Assembly (NCBI RefSeq): GCF_008079445.1
Contig: NZ_VRYH01000002.1
Span: forward strand, 248,001-312,000
From: Aidingimonas lacisalsi
GTDB taxonomy: Bacteria > Pseudomonadota > Gammaproteobacteria > Pseudomonadales > Halomonadaceae
DNA: 64,000 bases
Reading direction: 5' to 3'
The position numbers and the translations under genes are program-made. Each line of letters starts with the position of its first letter. Within the stretch, counting starts at the first letter, position 1. Below, in pieces: positions 51,801 through 61,012 of the stretch. Below the pieces are notes generated by a model. It had not been told where the DNA came from. It saw only the letters and a program-made list of their open reading frames with translations, and made no database searches.

Positions 51801-52851
51801 CTGCTGCCTTCTTATCAAGTTCAGGCCATATCAGATCACTAGTGGCCCATTCGCGGATCTTTTGTAGCCAGTTGTTGCGGTGATCCTTGCGCATCTTGTT
51901 GCCAGCGAATGCCTTGGCCTGTTGCCCTTCATCGAAAAGCTGGGCTAGTTCGTCGACCCACGCGGGCCACGGGGCCTTGAGTTCATCGAGTCGGCGTTGT
52001 TGTTGTTCGCGCACCCGCGCCAGGGTCTCGGTGGGGGGAGGCGCCGCCGGCAGGGCCGCCGCGTCATCGCGCAGCCGGGCGACGGCAGCGTTCAGGGCCT
52101 CCGGTGTCTTCCAGTATTGCGTCACGATCTCCAGGTCGTCGCGCGACAGGGCGTAGTAGAAGCTGCGCCAGTAGTCGCGTGCCACCTCCAGTTCCAGTTC
52201 CGACTGATCGGTCTCCAGGTTCAGCGAGAACAGGCTGCCGCTGTCGAAGGCGTGCTCGCGCAACATGCGATAGCACCAGCTATGAATGGTGGAGACGGCG
52301 GCCTCGTCCATCCATTCGGCGGCGAGTTGCAGGCGCCGGGCCATCGCCGCCCAGTTCTCGTGAGGGTAGCTGTCGCGCAGGGCGATCAGCGGGTCCGTAG
52401 TGGCTCCGGGGGCAGGCCTCTGCGAGGGCGCTGTAAACCCATCCTTGGGCGCTACTTTTTCCATCCCTGGAAAAAGACCCTCGCTTCGACCAGCCCCTGG
52501 CTCGCCTTGGGCATCTTCTCTGTCGATGGTACTGGCGTCGGTTGACGCGTCTCCGGGCGTCTGAAGAAAAACCTCCGCCGCTTCGACCAGCCGTGCCCGA
52601 ATGCGGTCGCGCAGTTCCTGGGTGGCGGCGTTGGTGAAGGTGACCACCAGGATCTCCGGAGGGGTCAGGGCGCGCGGGAAGCTCGCGCTGTCGTCGGGCG
52701 AGCGTGGGCCGAGCACCAGGCGCACGTAGAGCAGGGCGATGGTGAAGGTCTTGCCGGTGCCGGCGCTGGCCTCGATCAAGCGGTTGCCGGTCAGCGGCAG
52801 GCCGATCGGGTCGAGCGTCGGTGGCGTGTTGTCGTGATGCACGTCGCTCAT
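48832..52851 (-). CDS. recB: Exodeoxyribonuclease V beta subunit RecB
   Basis: A 1339-residue UvrD-type helicase and nuclease. Walker A is EASAGTGKTFTIALLYVRL (about 28-46), motif II VDEFQDTDPIQYRLFD, and the C-terminal nuclease has GTFLHGLLEW and YYVLDWKSNHLGPD with the Asp-Lys pair (about 1233). It is longer than E. coli RecB (1180) partly because of an unusual stretch near 110-150 (QGEPGAGRSEGLFPGMEK and following), and another near 1100 (NGRSEGSLHHFQRGPATG), both looking like translated repeat DNA. Overlaps recC and recD by 4 bp each. Confidence 0.96.
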   Translation of the reverse strand: MSDVHHDNTPPTLDPIGLPLTGNRLIEASAGTGKTFTIALLYVRLVLGPRSPDDSASFPRALTPPEILVVTFTNAATQELRDRIRARLVEAAEVFLQTPGDASTDASTIDREDAQGEPGAGRSEGLFPGMEKVAPKDGFTAPSQRPAPGATTDPLIALRDSYPHENWAAMARRLQLAAEWMDEAAVSTIHSWCYRMLREHAFDSGSLFSLNLETDQSELELEVARDYWRSFYYALSRDDLEIVTQYWKTPEALNAAVARLRDDAAALPAAPPPTETLARVREQQQRRLDELKAPWPAWVDELAQLFDEGQQAKAFAGNKMRKDHRNNWLQKIREWATSDLIWPELDKKAAVWHRLTPEGIAEIWKETPPEHPAFAAFKNLPSELESLPNAYPDLLAHAVHWMAERREQAQQRRAEMGPHDLLTHLDRALAGPTGDTLAERIRTQFPVALVDEFQDTDPIQYRLFDRVYRLAHDAGDNTTPNASAVLLIGDPKQAIYAFRGADIHTYLQARRDTAGRHVTLGTNFRSSRPMVDAVNRCFQYAEDDPRGQGAFLFRDANGDNPVPFVAVNAKGRKDSLTRDGLPLPALTLWHLDAEEPLAKTTYLAEMAERCASHMTDLLSDAQAGRAGFSSPDDFTPLAPSDLAVLVNNANEASTIRTALARRGIKSVYLSDKEGVFESSAAGELEAWLHAASAPDDDRALRTALATPCLGLSLAELDDLNRNELAWEARVLQFRDYHRLWQRQGVLPMMRKILYDFDVASRLLQHQPTNESSHGMTDELTRAEQSSDASVPTFVDGERRLTDLLHLGELLQQASLELDGEHALIRYLAETRANPVGQDDTHRLRLESDADLVQVITIHKSKGLEYPLVFLPFIGAHRETKAKDTPLRWHDDDGNARVSLSADDTILARADHERLGEDLRKLYVALTRARHATWLGMAPLQGLENSAIGQLLNAGEPIAPQALRATLDTLRGDCDAIAVEDAPPVGERRVTWADETAPLAPARTPARRAREHWWIASYSALRAGIRQQALAPELADFNADDTDTLQHPGDHAEPTTALEATAREIRDELTEGAPSPAVNGRSEGSLHHFQRGPATGTFLHGLLEWAGHQGFERLQAQPDALNDTLARRANLRGWQQWIPALESWLWNLLATELPLPEQPDGTRPTLRLDRLTRYQVEMEFWFAAHDVDTRALDAPVSTYILPGAPRPALDTDTLNGMLKGFIDLVVEHEGSYYVLDWKSNHLGPDDSAYTPDAMAAAVLDKRYDLQYALYTLALHRLLKSRLPDYDYERHVGGVAYVFLRGLHAPSRGVHRERPPRELIEQLDALFQASPSTRDTEGASA

Positions 52852-55800
52852 GACCGGCCTCCCTGGCCGCCGTTGCCCTTGGTGTTCGTCTTGACCTCGC
52901 CATGCAGCGGCGCATAGAGCCGTTCGGCCAGGTCGGCGAAGGCCTGGCCGTCGTTATCGATCAGGGCCTGGAAGCTGCTCCATTGGCGTGCCAGGTAGGG
53001 ATCGCGCCCCCATTCGCCGGCGTTGTAAGCGTCGCCGTCGAAGGTTTTGCGCGTCGCCTCGAGCGCCTTGAGGTCGTCTGCCTCGGCGCTGGAAGCGAGG
53101 CAACGGCGCATGGCCTCCGGCGTGCCGCCCTTGTCTATCCAGACCAGGGCCGTGTCGCGCGCCTGGGGCAGTGGCTCGGCCATGCCGGCTTGCCAGGCAG
53201 CCGCGATCGCTTCCAGGTGGCGACGTGCGGTGTCCGCCGGCAAGGGGGGCAGGGTGCCTTCACCGGCACGCGACAGTAGCTGGGTGGTCATCGGGCCGAT
53301 AGCGAGCTGTGCGGCCAGGTGCGTGACCCATGGGCGCATCCAGTGCTTCCAGTTGTGTCGGCGGTTGTTGATCAGGCTGCTGGAGAGCAGCAATACTCGA
53401 CAGCAATCGCCGCTCTCGTTCTCGCGTAGCTCGTCGAGCCAGTCTTCCAGCGCCAGTTCGCCGTGGGGCGTGGCCAGGGTCAACGACACCGGTGCCGGTT
53501 CGGATACGTTATGCGGCCACGTTTCCAGGACGTCCGCATAGCGTTCGAACAGCGTGTCCATCGGCTCGATCAGCGCCTCACGCATGCGCTCGGCGAAGCC
53601 GCCCATGGCGAGGCGACCCTGGCGCTGCAGTCGTTCCAGCGTCTCGAACATCGCCGCCTCGCGGGGTTCACCGGCTTCCACCGCCTGGCGCTGGGCAGTG
53701 ATCAGCTCGTGCTGCAGTTGCCAGTGTTCCAGGCCGTCCAGGGCGAAGGGTTCGTTGTCCAGGCGGCTGACCGCTTCCTGCTCGAGGAACACCTTGAGCC
53801 GGGTAGTGAAGAAGGCCTTGACCGGCTCGCTGAGAAAGCCGCCCAGTTGGGCGAGCGTCAACGGTGAGTCTTGCTGGAAAGCCGTCAGCTCGCGTTCGGT
53901 TTCCGATGATTGCGGTGACTGTTCTTCATGCACCTCGCGCCACTCCTGGGCATAGGTGAACAGCTCGCTCTGGCTCTCGAAGTAACGCCGGCTGAAGGGC
54001 TGCAGCGGGTGTTCGGTAGTCAGCGCCTCGAGCAGTGCGGTGCCGGCGTCCCCTTCCGGTTCATGACCGGCCAGGCGCCAGCCGCGCGTCAGGTGGTCAC
54101 GTAGCTGGCCGAGCAGCACCGAGGGCGGTTTCTCGGCGTTGTCGACGATGCTGCGTCCCACCCAACTGATGGTCAGGCGCTCACGCGCCGAGAGCAGCGC
54201 TTCCAGGAACAGGTAGCGGTCGTCCTCGCGCCGCGAGCGATCGCCGGGGCGGTAGTCTTGACCCATCAGGTCGAAGTCGAGCGGGGGCTGGGTGCGCGGG
54301 TAGTCGCCGTCGTTCATGCCCAGCAGGCACACCTGGCGGAAGGGAATGGCGCGCATCGGCATCAGCGTGGCGAAGTTCACCGCCCCGGCCAGGAAACGCT
54401 GCGACAGGCTGGCTTCGTCGATCTGGCCAAGCCAGTGCTCACGTACTACGGAAAGCGGCAGTGGCTCGGCGAGCTCGGCCTCGTTGGCGCTCTCCTGCCA
54501 GCTTTCCAACGCCTGTTCGAGCTGGGTGAGCAGCAGCATGTCACGGTCGTCGAAGGGTGTGAAGCAGGCGGCCAGCAGATCACGCAGGCGTTGGCACCAG
54601 GTGGGCACGTCCGCCGGGGAGGCTAGCGTGCGCCACTGCGCCTCCAGGGTGTCGAGCAGGCTGAGCAGCGGGCCGGCCAGCGACGCTTCCAGTCCGCCGA
54701 TATCGTCGTACGGTTCGATATCGTGCCAAGGGCCTTCGCTGTCGGCGCCCACCGCATAGCCCAGCATCAGCCGGCGCAGGCCGAAGGCCCAGGTGTTCTG
54801 GGCAAGCCCACCGGGCAGATCGAGGCTGGCACGCTGTTCGGCATCCAGGCCCCAGCGGATGCCGGCACCTTCGATCCAGCGTGTCAGGGTGGGCAGGTGG
54901 TGCTCGTCAATGCCGAAGCGCTGGCGCAGTGCCGGAACGTCGAGCAGGTCAAGCAGATCGCTTACCGACAGGCGCAGTTCCGGCAGGTGCAGCAGCTTTT
55001 CCAGAGCGATCAGCAACGGCTGACGATGGCGATTGGCCTGGTCGGAAAGCGTGAAGGGAATATAGCGTGGGTCGTCGCGGTCGAGCCGACCGAAGACCGC
55101 CTGCACGGCGGCGGCGTAGCTGTCGATGTCCGGCACCATGACCAGGATATCGCGCGGCTTGAGGGTGTCGTCCTCGCTGAATGCGGCCAGTAGTTGGTCG
55201 TGCAGGATCTCGACCTCGCGCAGCGCGCTATGCGCGACATGGAAGCGCAGCGAGGCGTCGCGTTCGGGAACCACCGCCGGCCAGGTCTCGCGGGTTTCGT
55301 GTAGCGGGCGGAGTTCGCGGATATCCTCCTGCAACTGGTGCAACAGGCAGTCGTCGCCATGCGACTCGAACAGGTCGATGCGCAGGGCTTCACGCTCGAA
55401 CAGCCCTTCGTAGGCCTGGCGCTCGTCGAACTCGTCGAGCAGGCGTAGATAGTCGCGGCCCTGCTTACCCCAGGCGGCCAGCAGCGGCTGGGCGTGCAGG
55501 TGCATGTCGCTGTCGTCGAGGTTCGCGGGCATGCCCGGCTTGGTGCGCTGGCGGCGGCGTTCGGCTCGCAGCAGGTCCTTGTGTTCGATGATATCGGCCC
55601 AGTAGTGCTGACAGGGATTGTGAACGCACAATACCACCTGGCTGACCTGCGCCATGACCGCCAGGGCTTCCAGGGTCTGCTGTGGCAGCGACGAGATGCC
55701 GAACACGATGACCCGGCGTGGCAGGCCGGCGGGACGTTGATCCGGTGTCAGTGTCCGGCTGGTGTCGAGAAAGCGGCGGTGCACGGCGGCGCGGCTGGAC

Positions 55801-56432
55801 TCCAGGTCCTGCGCACCGACATCCTCGAGCAGGGTGCGCCACAAGATGGCTTGCCAGCGCTGGTCGTCGGCCAGCGGTGTGGCCTGACCACGGGCATCGA
55901 TCAGTACGTCGTTGCCTTCGGCCCAGGCGTCGAGCCAGTCGGCGCGATAGACCTGGTACTGGTCGAACAGGTCGGCCAGGCGTTCGGCGAGCTGATGGCG
56001 CTTGCGCAGATCGCCGTCGTCCTCGAGGAAGCGTGCCAGCGCGGTGAAGGCGTCATGGACGATCAATTCGGGCAGCAGTCGCATCAGTCGCCAGGTCAGG
56101 TGCGCCTTGTCGAACGGCGAACTGGACGGCACGGCATCTTCGCCGAGCACCGCGCGGTAGGCCTGCCACAGGAACCGTGCCGGGAGGGTCACGTCCAGCG
56201 AGGCGGCAATGCCGCAGCCGCCCTGGGCCGGGTCTTCGGCCAGTGCCAGTTTCAGCCACTGGCTGATACCGTTGCTCTGTACCAGGATCACTTCGTTTTC
56301 CAGCGGCGCCAGCGGGTGACGCGTCATCCACTCCACCGCCAGCTCGCGCAGATCCTCCAGACGGTTGCCGTGTACCACCATGAAACCGGGTGGCGGAGAG
56401 TCAGCCTGAGCGGCGTCGGCGAACAGCGGCAT
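52848..56432 (-). CDS. recC: Exodeoxyribonuclease V gamma subunit RecC
   Basis: A 1194-residue protein with RecC landmarks: MVVHGNRLEDLRELAVEWM and VQSNGISQWLKLALAED at the start, GIAASLDVTLPARFLWQAYR, VFGISSLPQQTLEAL and LLGMNDGDYPRTQPPLDFDLM. It recognises Chi and holds the RecB and RecD motors. I chose the ATG at 56432 (MPLFADAAQ), since the longer frame has no family similarity upstream. First gene of recC-recB-recD. Confidence 0.95.
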   Translation of the reverse strand: MPLFADAAQADSPPPGFMVVHGNRLEDLRELAVEWMTRHPLAPLENEVILVQSNGISQWLKLALAEDPAQGGCGIAASLDVTLPARFLWQAYRAVLGEDAVPSSSPFDKAHLTWRLMRLLPELIVHDAFTALARFLEDDGDLRKRHQLAERLADLFDQYQVYRADWLDAWAEGNDVLIDARGQATPLADDQRWQAILWRTLLEDVGAQDLESSRAAVHRRFLDTSRTLTPDQRPAGLPRRVIVFGISSLPQQTLEALAVMAQVSQVVLCVHNPCQHYWADIIEHKDLLRAERRRQRTKPGMPANLDDSDMHLHAQPLLAAWGKQGRDYLRLLDEFDERQAYEGLFEREALRIDLFESHGDDCLLHQLQEDIRELRPLHETRETWPAVVPERDASLRFHVAHSALREVEILHDQLLAAFSEDDTLKPRDILVMVPDIDSYAAAVQAVFGRLDRDDPRYIPFTLSDQANRHRQPLLIALEKLLHLPELRLSVSDLLDLLDVPALRQRFGIDEHHLPTLTRWIEGAGIRWGLDAEQRASLDLPGGLAQNTWAFGLRRLMLGYAVGADSEGPWHDIEPYDDIGGLEASLAGPLLSLLDTLEAQWRTLASPADVPTWCQRLRDLLAACFTPFDDRDMLLLTQLEQALESWQESANEAELAEPLPLSVVREHWLGQIDEASLSQRFLAGAVNFATLMPMRAIPFRQVCLLGMNDGDYPRTQPPLDFDLMGQDYRPGDRSRREDDRYLFLEALLSARERLTISWVGRSIVDNAEKPPSVLLGQLRDHLTRGWRLAGHEPEGDAGTALLEALTTEHPLQPFSRRYFESQSELFTYAQEWREVHEEQSPQSSETERELTAFQQDSPLTLAQLGGFLSEPVKAFFTTRLKVFLEQEAVSRLDNEPFALDGLEHWQLQHELITAQRQAVEAGEPREAAMFETLERLQRQGRLAMGGFAERMREALIEPMDTLFERYADVLETWPHNVSEPAPVSLTLATPHGELALEDWLDELRENESGDCCRVLLLSSSLINNRRHNWKHWMRPWVTHLAAQLAIGPMTTQLLSRAGEGTLPPLPADTARRHLEAIAAAWQAGMAEPLPQARDTALVWIDKGGTPEAMRRCLASSAEADDLKALEATRKTFDGDAYNAGEWGRDPYLARQWSSFQALIDNDGQAFADLAERLYAPLHGEVKTNTKGNGGQGGRS

Positions 56433-56567
56433 GGCGATTCCTTTGCGAGCAAGACGGGGTCCTATAGTGCCGTAAATCGATGGAGGGATAAACGCGATCA
56501 AGGCCCCGAGTCGTGTCTGAAACGTCGACGAGCGCAGGCAGTTGTCGAACAATGTCTAGTATCAACG

Positions 56568-57095
56568 ATGCTGACGTTACCAATGCAGGACTGGCTGGAT
56601 GGCGAGATGAGCGTACCGAGTTTCGATATTGACACCCCGGTCGGGGTGATCTCCGATACCCACGGCAAGCTGCGTGACGAAGCCCTGACGATGCTGGAAG
56701 GCTGCGAGCTGATCGTGCATCTCGGTGATGTGGGCGGCAAGGTCGAGGACGAGGCCATCCTGGCACGCCTCGCCGACTTGGCGCCGCTCTACAGCGTACG
56801 TGGCAATATCGATACGCCAGCGTGGGCCGAGCGGCTGCCCATGACGCAGGACCTGGTCGTCAACGGCTGGCGTTTGCACCTGGTGCACGATATTGCCGAT
56901 TTCGACCCGCAAACGCCTTGTGAGGCAGTGCTCCACGGCCATTCCCACAAACCGCGTCACGAGTGGCAGAGCGGTCGCCTGTTGTTCAACCCCGGCAGTG
57001 CCGGCAAGCGTCGTTTCAAGCTGCCGATCACGCTCGGCAAGCTATGGGCCGGTGAGCGAAGCTTGCGCGGTGCGATCTTGCATATACCGCTGTGA
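56568..57095 (+). CDS. YfcE/MJ0936-type metallophosphoesterase
   Basis: About 175 residues. The calcineurin-like metal motifs are all present: ISDTHGK, HLGDVGG, VRGNID and HGHSHKPR. These single-domain phosphodiesterases hydrolyse small phosphodiesters. The start is uncertain: ATGs at 56568, 56583 and 56607 are all in frame and none has a good SD; conservation probably begins near VGVISDTHG. Diverges from recC. Confidence 0.88.
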   Translation: MLTLPMQDWLDGEMSVPSFDIDTPVGVISDTHGKLRDEALTMLEGCELIVHLGDVGGKVEDEAILARLADLAPLYSVRGNIDTPAWAERLPMTQDLVVNGWRLHLVHDIADFDPQTPCEAVLHGHSHKPRHEWQSGRLLFNPGSAGKRRFKLPITLGKLWAGERSLRGAILHIPL

Positions 57096-57224
57096 AAGCG
57101 ACCGGGTGATGCCCGGATGCACACGATTGTCTGATTTACAGCCGGTAATGTCGCCAACTACCGTCAAATGATCCGATCTTGAACCGACTGGTCGGTTCTT
57201 TCATGGTGAGGTGGCGCGCCGGTT

Positions 57225-58439
57225 ATGCAACGAACATCAGTGGATGAGTTGGACAAACGCGACCCCGAGGGTTGCTGGCGCGGCCTGGCGGTGTTGGCCA
57301 GCGCCAAATTGCTGGCGATGACCACCTGGTTCTCGGCTACGGCGGTCGTGCCGCAACTCGAGCAATACTGGCAACTGGGGCCGGGGCAGGCGGCGTGGCT
57401 GACCATCGCGGTGCAACTGGGCTTCGTTGTCGGGGCGTTAGGCTCGGCATTGATGAGCCTTTCCGATCGCATGTCGCCTCGCCGCTTGATGCTGTGGGGT
57501 GCGACAGGCGCCGCCGTGGTCAATACACTGCTGCTGGTGGTCGAGGCATTCTGGCCGGCCATCGTCTTGCGTCTGATCACCGGTGCCTGCCTGGCAGCCG
57601 TCTATCCGCCGGCGATGAAGGCCATGGCGACCTGGTTCCGGTTCAAGCGAGGCACCGCGCTGGGCATCATGGTCGGTGCCTTGACGCTGGGGTCGGCCGC
57701 GCCTCATCTCGTCAATGGCCTGGGTGGCCTGGACTGGCGAGTGGTGATCATCGCCACGTCCGTGTTGACCCTGACGGGCGGCCTGATGGCTGAGTTCATC
57801 GGGCGTGACGGCCCGTTTCCGTTTCCACGCGCGCCGTTCGATCCCGGCAAGGCCTGGCAGGCCTTCACCGACCGCAAGGTACTGCTGGCATCGCTTGGCT
57901 ACTTCGGCCATATGTGGGAACTCTATGCCATGTGGGCCTGGTTCTCGGTTTTCTTTACCCATGTGCTGACCACCCATGATATCACCGACCCCGGGCGCTG
58001 GGCGGCCTATGCCACCTTCGCCGTGATCGGCATCGGTGCGGTGGGCTGTCTCGTGGGCGGCTTGTTGGGCGATCGCTGGGGGCGCGCCAAGGCGACATCG
58101 CTGGCGATGGGGCTCTCCGGCGGTTGCGCGCTGATCATCGGGTTCCTGTCCGGCGCGCCCATCGCGCTGGTACTGGCGGTGGGATTGATCTGGGGCTTCT
58201 GGGTCGTGGCGGATTCGGCGCAATTTTCGACGCTGGTAACCGAGGTCGCCGATCAGAGCTATGTCGGCACCGCCCTGACGTTGCAATTGGCGATCGGTTT
58301 TACCCTGACGGTGCCGACGTTATGGTTGATCCCGATCGTCGCCGATGCGTGGGGGTGGGGAGCCGCTTTCGCCTTGCTCGCCATCGGGCCGGCCCTGGGG
58401 ATCGTTGCCATGCTGGGAACTACCAATCCTTCCTCGTAA
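57225..58439 (+). CDS. MFS transporter
   Basis: A 404-residue protein with twelve predicted helices. LSDRMSPRRLMLWG is the loop 2-3 motif and GDRWGRAKATSLAMG its equivalent in the second half. The start of the first helix, WFSATAVVPQLEQYWQLGPGQAAWLT, places it in the nitrate/cyanate-like (NNP/CP) or YfkF-like branch. Substrate unknown. Follows the phosphoesterase by 130 bp. Confidence 0.9.
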   Translation: MQRTSVDELDKRDPEGCWRGLAVLASAKLLAMTTWFSATAVVPQLEQYWQLGPGQAAWLTIAVQLGFVVGALGSALMSLSDRMSPRRLMLWGATGAAVVNTLLLVVEAFWPAIVLRLITGACLAAVYPPAMKAMATWFRFKRGTALGIMVGALTLGSAAPHLVNGLGGLDWRVVIIATSVLTLTGGLMAEFIGRDGPFPFPRAPFDPGKAWQAFTDRKVLLASLGYFGHMWELYAMWAWFSVFFTHVLTTHDITDPGRWAAYATFAVIGIGAVGCLVGGLLGDRWGRAKATSLAMGLSGGCALIIGFLSGAPIALVLAVGLIWGFWVVADSAQFSTLVTEVADQSYVGTALTLQLAIGFTLTVPTLWLIPIVADAWGWGAAFALLAIGPALGIVAMLGTTNPSS

Positions 58440-59229
58440 TGGCAGTGACATTGCCTGTGCAGGAACGCGAGACGACGTGCTCGCCGACGCACTTCGCTCA
58501 TGGATGTGCCACTCAGCACTCGACGGCAAAGGGATCTTTGGTTAAACGGTAATTGAACGTTATGACAATATGATGAAATGTCCTTTCTTCGGGTCGTGAC
58601 GGCTAACAACATGAGCCGAACGTGTTTATTACATGAGAATTTTTCAACTCGCATGAATGGCTCTGGCATGCCGGTTTGAGGAATTTTCCCGCCTTTCTAT
58701 GCGCGAATTCTGCGCCTGAAATCGCCAAATCGCATTTGCAATGACCACCGCATTGGCACTACGTTATGCCTTGTAGCGCGACAACAAGAATTTTGAGCGC
58801 TTAGGATTTACTCCGCTTTAGGACTGCTTGGCGGCCGCGGTGAAAACCGTCGTAGGGTCCACACATCTGCGGAGATCGAGTACGCCTCTTGTCGCCCGAA
58901 ACCTTGCGAGGTTGTGGGCGTACATCAAAAGCGATAAGCAATCGCGACAGACGACAATCAGGCATAGCTCTGGGCGAGGCACGGGAGGAAACCGTGCTGT
59001 CAAAAGCGCCGGGCTAGTATGTCCGAGAGACTCGACTGCTCGGCACGATGATGATGGAACGTCCCCTGATGGGGCTGGTGCTCGGTATCGGGCACCCAGG
59101 GACAGTGCGTCCATTGCTTGGCATTTCAGACGGCTAAGACGCGCCCATTTTGCCTGATTGCAATCACTCTAGGTGGCAACCCCGCTACCTGCGGGTGGTG
59201 AATTTCACAACCACGACAGGGGGGAAAAT
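58440..59229. other. 790-bp upstream region of the betaine operon
   Basis: No gene is convincing. The open frames at 58828-59157 (+) and 58818-59114 (-) overlap each other and have atypical composition. Two small hairpins stand out: GCACGG/CCGTGC at 58979-58997 and GGTGC/GCACC at 59077-59096. This long non-coding leader is where osmotic control of the betaine genes would act. Confidence 0.4.
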
Positions 59230-60051
59230 ATGGACGCAATTCGATCACCTAAAGGGCAGGATTTCGGGTCCGATCCGGTGGCTTGTCGAGAGACCGGTCA
59301 TTATCAAGATGAGTATACTGAGGGGTTTGTCGACAAATGGGATGAGCTGATCGATTGGAAAAGCCGCTCTGAAAGCGAAGGCAGTTTCTTCCTCGAAACG
59401 CTTCGCCAGCGAGGTGCCAAGCGAGTGCTCGATGTCGCCACCGGCACGGGCTTTCACTCGGTGCGACTGATCGAAGAAGGGTTCGAAGTCGTCAGTTGCG
59501 ATGGTAGCCCGGAAATGCTCGTCAAGGCGTTCCAGAATGGGCAGGAATGGGGACATATCCTGCGCACGGTGCAGGTCGATTGGCGGTGGTTAAATCGTGA
59601 TGTGCATGGTCACTATGACGCCATCATCTGCCTTGGTAACTCCTTTACTCACCTCTTTTCCGAACACGATCGCCGCAAGGCTCTCGCCGAATTCTATGCG
59701 ACCTTGAAGCACGACGGCGTATTGATCCTGGATCAGCGTAACTACGACGCCATGCTCGACGTCGGCTACTCCAGTAAGCACACCTATTACTACTGCGGCT
59801 CGGACATTTCCGTCTACCCGGAACACGTCGACGAGGGGCTGGCTCGTTTCCGCTACAACTTCCCCGACGACTCTACCTTCTACCTGAACATGTTCCCGCT
59901 GCGTAAGGACTATACCCGCCGCTTGATGAAAGAGGTCGGCTTCCAGCACGTGGATACGTACGGCGACTTCCAGGAGACCTACCGGGATTCCGAGCCTGAC
60001 TTCTTCATTCATGTGGCTCACAAGAGCTATCAGGAGGAAGAAGATGAATAA
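59230..60051 (+). CDS. Glycine/sarcosine N-methyltransferase
   Basis: A 273-residue SAM-dependent methyltransferase: motif I VLDVATGTGFHSVRLIEEGFEVVSCDGSPEML, then HYDAIICLGNSFTHLF and LILDQRNYDAMLD, as in GSMT of halophiles such as Halorhodospira and Actinopolyspora. It methylates glycine to sarcosine and dimethylglycine. The ATG at 59230 follows AGGGGGGAAA; a longer frame exists without an SD. Its last 8 bp overlap the next methyltransferase gene. Confidence 0.93.
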   Translation: MDAIRSPKGQDFGSDPVACRETGHYQDEYTEGFVDKWDELIDWKSRSESEGSFFLETLRQRGAKRVLDVATGTGFHSVRLIEEGFEVVSCDGSPEMLVKAFQNGQEWGHILRTVQVDWRWLNRDVHGHYDAIICLGNSFTHLFSEHDRRKALAEFYATLKHDGVLILDQRNYDAMLDVGYSSKHTYYYCGSDISVYPEHVDEGLARFRYNFPDDSTFYLNMFPLRKDYTRRLMKEVGFQHVDTYGDFQETYRDSEPDFFIHVAHKSYQEEEDE

Positions 60052-60898
60052 AGTCATGGAAAAGGCCTACACGGCCGCTGATGAGAAGGCCCGCGAGTAT
60101 TACAACAGCGACGACGCTGATAATTTCTACTTCCACGTCTGGGGCGGCGAGGACATCCACGTTGGCCTGTACCGAGACGATAAAGAGCCGGTGTATGACG
60201 CCAGCCGTCGGACCGTGGCCAAGATGGCATCTTGCCTGCCGAAGCTGGGTGCCAAGACCCGGGTATTGGATATCGGTGCCGGTTATGCGGGCTCTGCACG
60301 TTATCTGGCCCATGAATATGGTTGCTCGGTGACCGCGCTGAACATCAGTGAAAAGGAGAATGAGCGCGGGCGCGAGAAGAACCGTGAGCAGGGAGTCGAT
60401 AATCTGGTCGAGATCATCGACGGCAGTTTCGAGGATATTCCTTTCGACGACGATTCCTTCGATGTCGTCTGGTCTCAGGATGCCATCCTGCACAGTGGCG
60501 ACCGTCAGCGCGTGCTCGAAGAAGCCGTGCGTGTCTTGCGTCCTGGTGGACATTTCGTCTTCACCGATCCGATGCAGGACGATGGTTGCCCGCGTGCGGC
60601 GCTGGAGCCGATCCTCGCCCGCATCCATCTCGATACCTTGGGGTCACCGGGGTTCTATCGAGAAGCACTGACCAGCCTGGGCCTGGAAGAAGTCGACTTC
60701 GATGACAGCTCCGACATGATCGCGATGCACTATGGCCGTATTCACGATGTCCTTTCCGAGCATGAAAAGGACGTCAGCCAATTCGTGAGTCACGATTATA
60801 TCGAGCGCATGAAGCATGGGCTGCAGCACTGGGTCGAAGGTGGCCAGCGCGGCAATCTGCGTTGGGGCATCTTCCATTTCCAGAAGCCGCAGAAATAG
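60044..60898 (+). CDS. Sarcosine/dimethylglycine N-methyltransferase
   Basis: A 284-residue methyltransferase with motif I VLDIGAGYAGSARYLAHEYGCSVTALNISEKEN and YYNSDDADNFYFHVWGGEDIHVGLY upstream, typical of SDMT. It converts sarcosine and dimethylglycine to glycine betaine, the main compatible solute. AGGAGGAAG precedes the ATG inside the end of the previous gene, so the pair is coupled. Followed 114 bp later by metK. Confidence 0.93.
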   Translation: MNKVMEKAYTAADEKAREYYNSDDADNFYFHVWGGEDIHVGLYRDDKEPVYDASRRTVAKMASCLPKLGAKTRVLDIGAGYAGSARYLAHEYGCSVTALNISEKENERGREKNREQGVDNLVEIIDGSFEDIPFDDDSFDVVWSQDAILHSGDRQRVLEEAVRVLRPGGHFVFTDPMQDDGCPRAALEPILARIHLDTLGSPGFYREALTSLGLEEVDFDDSSDMIAMHYGRIHDVLSEHEKDVSQFVSHDYIERMKHGLQHWVEGGQRGNLRWGIFHFQKPQK

Positions 60899-61012
60899 CG
60901 GCGGCGCCAACACTGTATGGTGGCAGGAGCGTGTCATTAACGTTACCTGCCGCTACGAGGGCTGATCGAACGTTATGGCAGCCCAGTTGTTACAACCTCA
61001 ATAGGGGGAATA

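Noticed and set aside
55494-56567. Long upstream extension of the phosphoesterase frame, antisense to recC
   Set aside because: The extra 358 residues lie over recC and have no conserved motif; the family domain starts after 56568.
58818-59157. Opposed 98- and 109-aa frames upstream of the betaine operon
   Set aside because: They overlap each other, lack ribosome sites and look like GC-driven chance frames.
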